64,000 nucleotides of DNA. Origin: Cloeon dipterum. Its lineage: Eukaryota > Arthropoda > Insecta > Ephemeroptera > Baetidae. Below are positions 37,001-46,961 of this stretch, one piece after another. The DNA is taken from positions 41,747,681 through 41,811,680 of the forward strand of contig NC_088786.1 of the NCBI RefSeq assembly GCF_949628265.1, written 5' to 3'. The notes beneath the pieces were generated by a model. It saw only the letters and a program-made list of their open reading frames with translations. It made no database searches and was not told the DNA's origin. The first letter of the stretch is position 1, and each line of letters starts with the position of its first letter. Position numbers and translations under genes: made by a program.

Positions 37001-38624
37001 GATCAATCTATAACATTTAATAAATCGATTCCCGACTGTCTCAAGAGCCTAAAAACCTTCAGGGTAGAAACTTTGCATCCTGAGATCAGGTCTAGAAGGT
37101 TTGGTACCTGTCAGGTACAGAAAAATAAGAATTATAGCCTCCTAAAATTTGACAAATTCGCACATTATCCATGTTAAAATTTACGGGTTTGGCATCTCCA
37201 CCCTTAATTCAAAAATCCTGAGGGCCATTTAACTGTACCCTGAGATCAGGTTCAATAATTTTTGTGGGCTAGAAACTAGAAATTGACTTTTCGAAAAAAG
37301 GTAAAATTGCATTTTTTGTATTTTTAGACGCTGAATAAATTAATCCCTGACTGTCTTAAAAGCCCTGAAACCTTCAGGGTAGCAGAATTGTATTCTGAGA
37401 TTAGGATCAAGAAGTTTGGAACCTGTAAGATACACTGAAAATTTCTGGCGAGTACCCAAAAATTGGAAAAAATGTTATTTAATTTGTAAATTCAACTGAT
37501 CAGGGATATTTGGACCTAATTTATTCAACCCCTAACAAACATTAAGGGTTTTAAATTTTCAGGGTTGTGTACCTATACCCTGAAATCAGGTTCATGGAAG
37601 TTTGGAACATTTTAAATTCGAGGAAACGTTTTTATAGGCTCCTGAAAATGGGAAAAAATTAATATTTCTTCAAAAATTTGCCAAATATAAATATTGCATT
37701 ACTTATATTTTATTCTGAATAGAAAATTTGCTGGCAATAAACCAGTTCCGGGATCTCGTTATTATCGGGAATCGGAAAATGTGTTGGTTTTCTCGTTATT
37801 GTACGTGATTCTGGCGAAAATGTCTGCTTTTCCGCGAATGTGCACACAATGGGTCGCGTTCGCGTTTTTATCGATTGGCGCCGCGCGCGACTTGTGCCTC
37901 TTCTTCTTCTTCTTCTTCGGCTTCTGCTTTTCACTCGAGCTCTCGCGGTTCCGCTGCTCTCGAACCGCGCCGGTTGCAATTACATCTTTTGTTCGCACGC
38001 AAACTTGACTCGCATCACAAATGAAAAACGCGCTGCACACACGCGCTGAAAGCGTTTTAACACAAAACTAATTTGAGCCAAAGACCGGATTTCAAAAGGG
38101 TTTTCATCAAATTTATAGAAAAGAGTGCGCTCAGCGGTGTATGTTGCAAAAGGCGCGTGGGAAAAGAGGGGTTGCCGAAATAAAATGCGGGACCTGAATG
38201 GCCAGCCAGCATTCACAACCCATGCAGAGGCTAATTAATAAACGCACGGCCCACTGAACGCTTTTGACGGCCAGTTTTTTTTTATATATATTTTCGTTGA
38301 AATATATTATTTTTAGACCGCAGAACCAGATCCGAGCCGACTGCGTGAGCCTTTTCCGGTTTTGTATTTATATTTTTTTTTTATCTCTATATAAGTCCGT
38401 GCGGATATACGTTTCTAATTTTAGAAAATGAAGCGTCTGCCACAGAAAAATCGATGATTTGATGTTTCAGGATGGTGCAGCTGCTGCTGATGGAGACGTA
38501 CGACAACGCGGCCATGTTCGACCTGACCTTCCTGGTGGTCGTGTGGCTCGCCTTCCTGCCCACCTGCCTGGCGCCACTCATCTTCGCCCTGTGGACCTCC
38601 GCAGCCTCCCGCCTCCCAGTTTAA
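26593..38624 (+). CDS. Rhodopsin-family (class A) orphan GPCR, neuropeptide-receptor-like
   Basis: Seven exons in phase: 26593-26742, 29660-29944, 33293-33472, 34780-34877, 34997-35113, 35921-36085, 38471-38624, giving 382 residues. The N-terminus has a His/Gly stretch and poly-Ala. Seven membrane segments follow with class A landmarks: GAVSN in TM1, NLAASDL in TM2, FC before TM3, DRH in place of DRY, Trp and Pro in TM4, an ECL2 Cys (GICAV), Pro in TM5, and CLCPL in TM6. TM7 has CLAPLIF where NPxxY is expected. Loop 3 carries poly-Pro and a Cys/Gly-rich stretch. The TM2-TM3 region (NWVFGATFCYLLPMLQ) resembles neuropeptide Y-like receptors, so a peptide ligand is a guess. The tail after TM7 is only about 9 residues. 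The first donor (AAG|GTCTTT) is weak. No Drosophila orthologue name is claimed. Confidence 0.8.
26870..27500. repeat. Degenerate tandem array, same unit as 25,140-26,075, in GPCR intron 1
   Basis: Units begin near 26,925 and 27,290 and share CCCTTTAGCTGGTCAGGG, GAGATTTGGAGTTTCAAATA and GGGTGCTAACC-ATCCACCCC with the upstream array. The array therefore flanks the first coding exon of the GPCR on both sides. Confidence 0.65.
27946..28012. repeat. (CT)n microsatellite
   Basis: CTCCCTCC then a long CT run interrupted by TAT every 8 bases, inside GPCR intron 1. Confidence 0.9.
30085..30660. repeat. Dispersed repeat family R2, copy 3 (in GPCR intron 2)
   Basis: Closest to the 23.6-kb copy. It contains ATGGCGTCTGGTAGAGT, GGCGAATCGACCGTTAGATGG, CACGCATGCGCAGTGATGAG and CTGCGCATGCTTAAGATGCG. 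The GACTTCTGACCGGCGGGAAA block occurs twice as a direct repeat within the element. Confidence 0.75.
33493..33865. repeat. Foldback element, family R1, copy 2 (20 bp after a GPCR splice donor)
   Basis: Complete palindromic element with CGTTTCTGAGCCCACCAATC at the left and GATTGGTGGGCTCAGACAC at the right. It lies about 20 bases after the exon that ends at 33,472, so it was inserted just inside the intron without breaking the donor. Confidence 0.8.
36535..37640. repeat. Degenerate tandem array (unit about 150-200 bp) in GPCR intron 6
   Basis: At least six diverged units. Each has an ACCCCTAA/CAACCCCTGA-like start, an (A)AGGGTT---TTTACAGGGT block and TACCCTGAGATCAGGTTCA (or GCACCCTGAGATCAGG) near positions 36,600, 36,765, 36,900, 37,075, 37,235, 37,390 and 37,575. 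No frame runs through the units. Confidence 0.7.
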
Positions 38625-38994
38625 TTCAATTTTGTTCTTGACAAGACGATCCATGTTTCACTGTCTACTAAATTATGTATTCATTATTTTGTAACTGGAA
38701 AATACTCAAGGAATCCGGAAATTTAAAAAAAAATGAGATGAAAAATTAAAAAAGCCGTTATTTTGGCGGTTTTTTTGGTGAGAACCAATCAAAGAGTGCC
38801 ACGAGGGTGCTTGCGATTAATCAAGAATCGACGTCAGCGACAGCTAGCGGAATTCTCGCTTAATTGTGCTGCCTGTCGCTGCGTCCAGGAGCCAATCAGA
38901 GAAGATGAGACCATTCTCCTGATTAGTTCAGAAGAAAAACCGCCAAATTAACGGTTTTTACGAATTTAAATTGAACAGTGTTGTCTATTCTCTT
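38625..38994. repeat. GPCR 3' flank with a terminal-inverted-repeat sequence
   Basis: A segment of about 200 bp at 38,760-38,955 has inverted ends: TTTTGGCGGTTTTTTTGGTG at the left and AGAAAAACCGCCAAATT at the right, plus inner AACCAATCA pairing partners. It looks like another small foldback element just after the GPCR stop. No clear AATAAA for the GPCR is seen before it. Confidence 0.45.
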
Positions 38995-39375
38995 TAAAGA
39001 CAATCTTTGACGAAGTTTCTGAGTTCACCAATCGATTCCTGAGGGTCAAATTATATAGAATTGATATTTTTCCCGACCAAAAAGTCCAGCGCCGACGCCG
39101 ACGTGCGAACTTTTTTCCCGCCAAAACAATATGAACGTATTTCTGAGAACTGCGCATGCGTGAGAGCTGGCAGAGAGACCACCCATACGAATGACTTCTT
39201 TGTTACATCCAGCCAGCTCTCACGCGTGCGCACTGCTCGCGTTCAAATTATTTTGGCGGGAAAAAAGTTCTTAACGTCGCGCTGCACTTTTTTAACGGAA
39301 AAAACGTTAATTTGACCTAATTCGACCCTCAGGAATCGATTGGTGGGCTCAGAAACTTGGTCAAAGACGATCTTC
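38995..39375. repeat. Foldback element, family R1, copy 3
   Basis: Complete copy bounded by AAAGACAATCTTTGACGAAG at the left and CAAAGACGATCTTCAA at the right, with CACCAATCGATTCCTGAGGG and its inverted partner just inside. Confidence 0.8.
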
Positions 39376-41607
39376 AATTATTTTTCTGCACAAATCTACC
39401 GAATTTTAAGAAATGTTATTCACGTTATGACTGTTTTGTTTGAATATCGAATTCAATGTACTTACTCTTGAAGTAATATGCCCTTTGTGTGCGGATTAAA
39501 GACACGGATGAATATTTCGATGTTGAATGTGACATCAATGTGAAGAAATGTATTCGGAAAAAGAAAGGAAATTGCAGTCATTTCGCCGATAATGCTTTCC
39601 GATTTTCCATTTTGTTGTCGTGTTTCGGAATTAATATGGAAACAGACCTTTTCTGCTTTTCGTGATGCTTTGGAGACAGCTTTATACGCGCCAACTCGCG
39701 CGAATGCATGCAGCGATATATTGTTTGTTTTGTTTTTCCGTCAAAATAGGAGAGAGTCATCCCCGCGCGCGGACAAAGGAGAAAATTTAAATTTCTGCTT
39801 TTGTGTTTGTTCTCACTTTTTTCTCCTAAAATAATAAATATATGTATCAGGACATCTCTGCAGCGGACCAAAATTCTCACGGACAAAACTAACTGTGTTG
39901 TGTGTGATAAAAGTTTGACGTGGAGAAGAGAAAAGTTTTTGACGAGTTTATGCGATGTTGTCATAATAAAAATGGAGTTGTTGCATGGAATTTCCAATGA
40001 AGTTTTATTTCTACAAAGAATATTAAGTAGGAATATTGTAAAAAATAGCTATAAGAGGAATTTCCCACCAAAAAATTGGACAGGACAAACAGAGGACGAG
40101 TTTGGACCGTCTCTGGACGGTCCAAATCCGGTCCAAACTCGTCCTCTTTGTCCTGTCCAGTAAATGATTAGTGGAGGTTAAGTTTATAATGGTTGAAATT
40201 AAATTTTTATCAAATTTGAGGGCACCAAAATGGTCCTTGTGAGAATTAGCTATAATTTCCACATAAAAAGTAGGTTTTTCTATTTTGTTTCTGCCCGTCC
40301 TGCAGAGGCTTGTCTGCTGTTTAGGCATTATCGACGAGGCAGCAGTGTGTGTTTTGCCGTTTGTTCCGAGTCAACGGCGACGGGATCGAGGCAAACAAAG
40401 GACAGGATCGGCTCAAGAGGCCGAGCACAAAAGTTTGCGCCAATTTCGCGACTCGCTTCGACATCTGTGCAAACATTTGACTTGCTTTCGAGTCGCACAC
40501 TCGGCGCGCGCGACGATCATAAGCCGCCGTGCAGCATTTTCAACAAGACACGCCTCTCTAATTTGCTTTTTCGCTGACGATAACGAAATTATACAAGCTG
40601 TCTGAATTATAATTAATCCTAAAAGCTGTTTGTTTTCACAGACAACTCTATCGCAATGTGTAATTTGACTTTGTAACTCTCTAAAACTCACAGAAAGATC
40701 TTGAGAGTTGAGGAAAGGGATGAATTAAACTATAAAATTCCTTTTTAAACAAATGTCAGCTCTTTTCGATTCGCAAATGGAAAGAGAAGTGCAGCAGAAT
40801 GCTCTCGAGAGGCTCGAGAGTTTGATTTGATCTTTTTAGTGCGCTTGGCTGAGATCAAAAGTCTGTGTGGTCACGTTTGAAGTGGGTAAACAAACAGGCC
40901 TTTGATTTTGAGGTTGCTCTTATTGGCTCCTGGCCTTTCTGCTCTGCTCTGCTCTGCTTTGCTTCGCTCCCCCGGCCGCATCCAGTGGGTGTTTGCTCAC
41001 GTTTTTCGGCGGCCGCTGATGCTGCTGCCTCGGCTACACGCACAATCTGTCCGTTCCAGCTCCAAATTACGCGCCCACGTGTGCCGCAATGTGACCCGCG
41101 AGCTGTCGATCAGCCGAAAATAGAGCAAATCCTTCCCACATCACATCAAAACACATCGCACGCTCCCTCCGCAACAGGGAAATAATATCGATTCAAATTG
41201 AGCAGTGTCTTTTAATAATTCTTGTCAACCTGTAAAAACGATTTGATATTGTTTACCAAAAGTTCTAGAGTATGAAATGTATGAATTTTGTTAATAAATC
41301 GTGGAAAGATCGATATAACATTGAATCCATCGGAATTCCACCAGGATTCCACCGGGATTGGCAACTTCAGCATGTCACCGATTGCAAATGTATAATTTAC
41401 TTCTCTTTTAACTGAAATAAATCAGGTTTCAACATAAGGCCCCGTCCGTTCCAGACCCTTTTGTAATTATTGCGCGTTGATCGAGGCTCGAACATCCACA
41501 AAGTGTTTCAAGGGGCTTCTCAGCGTCCCAGAATCAGTATATATCCCTTCGCTTGTTAGAATTTATGCTGCAGTTTAACTGTCGAACGAAGCCTGCTTTT
41601 GCAGATG

Positions 41608-41655
<48 letters not shown>

Positions 41656-42762
41656 CGCAGAATGGAAACTAATCAAAGTTCTGTCCGGTGAAAGCCGCAG
41701 AATGTGATTACTCGTCAAAGGCAATAGAGCTAATAAACACGTGGACCGGCGCTGCGTTTGATCAATACATTCCGCTGAGAGCTAGGCTTGCAATCAAAGC
41801 AGCCACTGTGAAATTCAACACAAAACATGTTTCTCATTTAGTCCGCAAGTTTAATTTGAAATGAAATTCCAGGGAATTTAATCATGATAGCTTCTGTACG
41901 TCCTCTCTGCAGTGAATAATATATTCAATTCGGAAATTGAGGTGACAATTAAGGAGTTGAGTCAGAGTTCCACCGTTCTAGGAAGTGGCAAAATGTAACG
42001 CACCGACCGACCGCCTCTCTTCTCTAAGAATTTTAATTAGTTTCTTATCGAGCGGCCGACCGTGTTTACTGCACCGGATGCGTGGCTAATGGCTAATTAA
42101 TTCGCCTTTCCGGGCACTCAAAAACTAAAGCCACTTCCTTTCTCATCGCACTCTCGCAAGGGAATCGATTTTTATTTTATTTTACAAGACAAAAGTAATT
42201 AAAACTCATCTACCCTTTTGTTTTTAACTAGAACTCATGCAGCAGACTAAGTGGATTTCCTACAGCGATTTTATTTTCATAATAAATTTTGATGTTACAT
42301 TTATTTTTGTTCGTTCGGTGCGCGTCATGGACAAATTGAAAAATAAATTTATTAAAAAATTGGTTTAAAAAGGAAAAAGGGATTTTTATTTTCTTAACCG
42401 GTTTTTTAAATTTAAAAAATTTATTTAGAACCGATAGAGTGTAATTATATGTATGAAACAAACTTCATTCATTTCATATTAGTCTAAAAATATATTAAAT
42501 CTGTATTTAAAAAATACTACTCTATACACATGCCGCGCTTTGGAAAAAACAACACTTGTGACAAGTCCTCCTGTTTTTTAGTCCACAAGATTTTATCAAC
42601 CGAAAATAAACGAGCTAAATATAATTTTTAATGCTGTTAAAAAAACAACAAAACAGAAAACACACTGTGTAATTATTAGTTGCCGTTTAGCCCTAGCTGT
42701 GTAGAGTTCGTAAATTTTATATTTCTCTGTTATTGGCACTAAAAAGGGGAAAAAAGGACATC
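39376..42762. other. Intergenic DNA, no gene recognised
   Basis: AT-rich sequence between the GPCR and the small membrane-protein gene. It contains an unusual long hairpin at 40,079-40,159, a GC-richer patch at 40,910-41,120 without domain-bearing frames, and a (TA)n tract at 41,612-41,650. Frames of 60-140 codons here show no splice logic or recognisable motif. Confidence 0.45.
40078..40160. repeat. Long near-perfect hairpin
   Basis: Left arm TGGACAGGACAAACAGAGG continuing to GTTTGGACCG; right arm CGGTCCAAACTCGTCCTC continuing to TTGTCCTGTCCA. The arms are about 31-33 bases and match except for a two-base insertion in the left arm. The short loop itself contains the palindrome GGACGGTCC. 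Confidence 0.85.
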
Positions 42763-43423
42763 ATGCTGCAGAGATTGGACCTCCCGCCCTCCTACGAAGA
42801 ATCTGAGGTTTGATTAATCAATCTAAATAATTAATTATATATTTACTCAGTTTTTTTATTTTTTACAAAATGCAGTCAGACGAAAGTGAAGTAGGCCAGC
42901 AGGATTTAAATGAAAGGGAACACACGATAATTTACATTTCCTTAATGGCCGGCATGATCATCACAATCGTCTTCTGGCCGATTGCCTTTGCAGGTGAAAC
43001 ACACATTTCTATGATTATTCCTTGTTTATTTTGGCTAAAATCAATTTACCATTTAGCAACAACCTCGAAAGTCGCAGGAACCAATTTTTACGAATCTTAC
43101 GTTGTGGAGATGGCGGTTTGCATGGTGGCGTTGCAGGCGACGCTCTTCGTGTTCAGCGACTTTGCTCTTATCGGAGCTCTCTTCATGTCCATTTTCCCCT
43201 TGATCAGCACGCTTTTCTTCCGCAAATCCCTCGTAATCCGCAATCCTTTCATCTGGAAACTAGTTGCACTCTATGGTAAAAGTCTCATTTAATTTGTTTC
43301 GTATTGGAGCTGTAAAAATAATAAACATGTTTTTCAGCTATTTTTGCCTTCACGCTCGGGTTTATGCGACACATCTTTAAAAGAGTCTTCAAACGGTCTC
43401 CTCTTTGCATAGACATGGCTTGA
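42763..43423 (+). CDS. Small multi-pass membrane protein with N-terminal PPxY motif, function unknown
   Basis: Three exons in phase: 42763-42807, 42876-43275, 43338-43423, giving 176 residues. The N-terminus is cytosol-like and acidic with LPPSYEESE, a PPxY motif that binds WW domains such as those of Nedd4-type ubiquitin ligases in other membrane adaptors. Four hydrophobic segments follow: around IISLMAGMIITIVFWPIA, MIIPCLFWL, VEMAVCMVALQATLFVF with FALIGALFMSIFPLIS, and VALYAIFAFTLGF. The C-terminus is short and basic (HIFKRVFKRSP). I do not recognise the family. The first intron is only 68 bases. An R1 foldback element starts 38 bases after the stop, so the 3' UTR probably contains it; plus-strand AATAAA sites occur at about 44,349 and 44,387. 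Confidence 0.65.
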
Positions 43424-43460
43424 AGAATTTGAAATTAATATAGTGCCTGAAAACTCTGTT

Positions 43461-43835
43461 AAAGACCGTCTTTGATGGAGTTTCTGAGCCCACCAATCGA
43501 TTTCTAAGGGTAGAATTAGGTAAAGTAGAGGTTTTTTCCGTTAAAAAAGTCAAAGCACGATGTTAAGAACTTTTTTCCCGCCAAAACAATTTGAATGCGA
43601 GAAGCGCGCATGCGTCAGATCTGACAAAGAAGTCATTCGTAAAGGTCGTGGTCTCTCTGCGAGTGCTCAAACCAGTCCTGACGCATGCGCACTTCTCGCA
43701 TTCAAATTGCTTTGGCGGGAAAAAGTTTGCACGTCACGCCGCACTTTTTTAACGGAAAAATATACAATTTGCATAATTCGACCCTCAGGAATCGATTGGT
43801 GTGCTCAGAAACCTCGTTAAAGACTGTCTTCAAGT
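43461..43835. repeat. Foldback element, family R1, copy 4
   Basis: Complete copy with AAAGACCGTCTTTGATGGAG at the left end and CTCGTTAAAGACTGTCTT at the right end, arms pairing over most of their length. It lies directly downstream of the small membrane-protein gene. Confidence 0.8.
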
Positions 43836-44505
43836 ATTTTAATTATATATTTGTGTATCTCGTGAATTTATTGGGTTTTTTCAAACCGATTCCTCGATTC
43901 ACCCCGAAATTCGTGCACCTCCGCACTTAATTTTAGCTGTTTAATTTCATTTATATAGATTATATTGGTATTATTTTAGTTTCTAGCGTCGTGAATGTAT
44001 CTCTTAAATTCAAGTACACTTCAAAATCTGATTAAAGTTATTCCCACGAAAAATTGGTTGTTTTTAAATCAAATGATCAAACAATTTTTGTGATCGTGTA
44101 TATTTATTAGGTTTTTTAATCCAAGAGGGGATATACAATCAAGCCTGTCGCAATCAAAATTCAGCCGCTGTGTTCTATATAGCAGTCGATTCGATTAACA
44201 AAATGTGTCATGCATGCGTTATTCCGCCTTCGATGCTCTCACACAAAATTCAATTTCTGACATGGCTTTTGATGAATACATGTTTCATTTGTTACGTGCA
44301 TTTAAGGATTTATGTTAATGATTTAGTAATGAGACACTCGTTCAAGATCAATAAATTATGATCTTTGTAAAAGTGTACTCCAAGAAAATAAATCAATTAT
44401 GTTAAGCTATAGGCAATTCTACATAATATTCCATTTGTTAAATTTGTGCGTTGCGCCTGGATATTTTTATAGTCAAGCAGAAGTTTTAAGCATTTCGCTA
44501 AAACG

Positions 44506-45972
44506 TCAAGCAGATTTAATAAATCCACGATGGTTCTTGTGAACTGTCTCGTCATGCTGCGCCTTCTCCTCCGCGTTTCTGAAAAACATAACGCATGGGA
44601 TATGCAATTCGCACTTTGGGATGGCCGACAGTGGAACACCTCCAGCACAAGATCGGATGTGTTTCCAACCAGTAGTATCTACTGGTGTTGAATTTTCGCA
44701 GAACGGACAGACTGTAGAAGCGACACGTTCTCCTTTAGTTCCCTTCTTTAACTCTTTCTCTCTATCAGTCTTGTGATCCTTCTCTATGTGATCCTCCAAC
44801 TCTACCGGCGATCCGAATTCTCGTCCGCAATAGTAAACCATGCAAAAGTGTAAATCATCGTGCTTGTTAGAAATATGTCCGCGCAAGTGATCAGCTCTGG
44901 ACAATTTGGAATCACAGTGAGGGCACTGCAACCTATTATCAACCTTCGATGCATCTGGAAATAAGGGAAGATTGACTAAAATCTTTCACGAAAACAGTTA
45001 TCATATCGATCAATTTTAGACAAATGTATGATTTTTACCTTGCGCGAGAGACCTTTCTTTTCTTGTTTGAGCTGCAGGATATCCTAAACATGTGTGGAAA
45101 TATTCGATATTTTAGAACATTTTATATAGAAATCCGATTTACTTTTCTTATTACCACTCGCAACTTGAGCAGGGAGCATGTGACGATTTTGATTTGTTGC
45201 AACTCGGTGCCAAATCCAAAACATCGGATCCCAAGCATGTTGAATAGCACTCATTTGTTCTTGTAAATATGCTTGGCTCGCAAAGTATGCAGCCTGAATT
45301 TCCGCGTGTCCTCCCCAAGCAGTAAATTTCGGAAGAGCTGGAGGGATCAGTTGTTCGGGTCGATACACATTGCGCGCAGTTCCAGGCAAGTCATTGGCCC
45401 CTGTTTTTTTTTTTTAGAAATGTGAATATTTCCATGATTGATGGTTCTAAATTCTTCTTACAATGAGCTGAACAGGCCGAGGCGTGAGCAATTCCGACCT
45501 CAGATTTCGTCATTCTTTGTCTTTTTGTTGGACGCAACTCTCCGGAACGGTTCGAGGTTTTTCGTTGACTTTTACATTCGTTGGAAATATCAGATCCTTT
45601 TTGGTGTTTTCGAACTGCAATTTTTTAAAAACGTGAAAAAGTACATCTCTGTACTGAATTATGCTGGTATCTATAAAATTTTAAAAATAAAAATGTCATT
45701 TTTTTCAAATAAAAAGCACGTACATCCTAATAATTTTAAAAAGATTAAAGGTTAAACTAAAAAGCACATACCTGAAAGATCTAGTGGTTTTTCCATTTTC
45801 TGCAACTCTGGTATTTTTGGAATTGGGCCAGTTTCCTCGTTTTCTGACGCTCTGCGCTGATTTTTTTTTATATAAATTAAATAGAGAAATAAAATTTAGG
45901 CTACATTACTTCTTACCTATAATTAGGGTCTGAGATAGGAAGCACTGTTGGCTTTTCTTCAGATCCAGTCAT
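44506..45972 (-). CDS. C2H2-type zinc-finger protein with a PLDLS (CtBP-type) motif
   Basis: Six exons in consistent phase: 45917-45972, 45772-45851, 45462-45614, 45155-45400, 45039-45083, 44506-44954, giving 342 residues. It starts MTGSEEKPTVLPIS. The second exon encodes EKPLDLS, the core that recruits the CtBP co-repressor in many animal repressors. The third exon is basic (RPTKRQRMTK, nuclear-localisation-like) and, being phase 1 at both ends, could be skipped without a frameshift. The last exon holds zinc fingers: a good C2H2 unit (QCPHCDSKLSRADHLRGH), then irregular Cys/His units around YYCGREF, VCPFCENS and CVMFF. It is probably a nuclear DNA-binding repressor; target genes and orthology are unknown. 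Introns are short (55-157 bases). Confidence 0.7.
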
Positions 45973-46961
45973 TTCAAAGCAGCCGAGAGCAAACGAAAAA
46001 CTCGAGTTGTCTTAGAGAGTGCGAATGATTGACTGACAAAAGGTAATTGGCTCAGCCACGAAAATCCTAACAATTCCAAGCTGCATTTCCAACCCTTTAA
46101 CAATAACCCAGATTGTTTGGAATGCGCATTCTAAGAATTGATGAAATATCATTCGCTCTTACGCTGCGATTTATTATACCAAACAAAACAAATTTTTGTG
46201 TGACTTTGGAGAGAGACCACCGGGGAATGTATTCGAAAATGTTTTTCTCAATTTTTCTACGTAAAATCTCTTGGTTTGGTACATAAAATTATTTCAAACT
46301 AGTTACTTTTAATTCCATTTAAAAATTTTTAATTGTACCTCAGTGTAAGTTTTGTTTGGAGTAAACAAATGCAACTTCTTCAGAAATATAAATTTTTTCA
46401 AATGTAAAAATGAAATTCAATAACTATATTGTAAATTAGTAAAGTGCGTTGATTATTTCCATAAATAATATCAAATTTTTCGCGATTAAACCGGTTATTT
46501 TCTCCTATTTTTATTTTACATATGATGAGATTAATTTTATTGCCGAGATTCAGGTGCGTATAAACGACACACTTGAGTTCACATCAAACGTCGTCGTAAA
46601 AAACCCAATCAATCTTTAAAAAGCATAATTAAGCTCTGCATTTGTACTGCCGGGGATTTTCCATCCAACATGAAAATTATCAATTGCCACTCACACCCTC
46701 TTATATAATATTTATCAATTAAAAAAAGCTTTATTTTGTTCGCAGCAACGTTTTTATTTCAAATGGTCGCAATACAAATAATTATTTTCACATCTAATCA
46801 AAACACGTTTGTAATATATATGAGAGCTATAAATTTACTAATTTGCGTGCGAGTTAAAGACGGATTAAGATAGTTCTGAGAGTTAAGAAGATTTTTATAT
46901 GTTTTAATTTTCAAACGGCTTAAATAATCACATGATTCAGGCTCTTGTGATGGCCTAAAAG
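45973..46961. other. Spacer: promoter side of the zinc-finger gene and 3' flank of the left lectin gene
   Basis: AT-rich and without a coding frame. Minus-strand AATAAA (TTTATT at 46,753-46,758) lies 200 bases after the left lectin gene's stop codon. No repeat of the families seen elsewhere. Confidence 0.5.

Noticed and set aside
45438-45755. 105-codon plus-strand frame
   Set aside because: Antisense to the symmetrical exon 45462-45614 of the zinc-finger gene.
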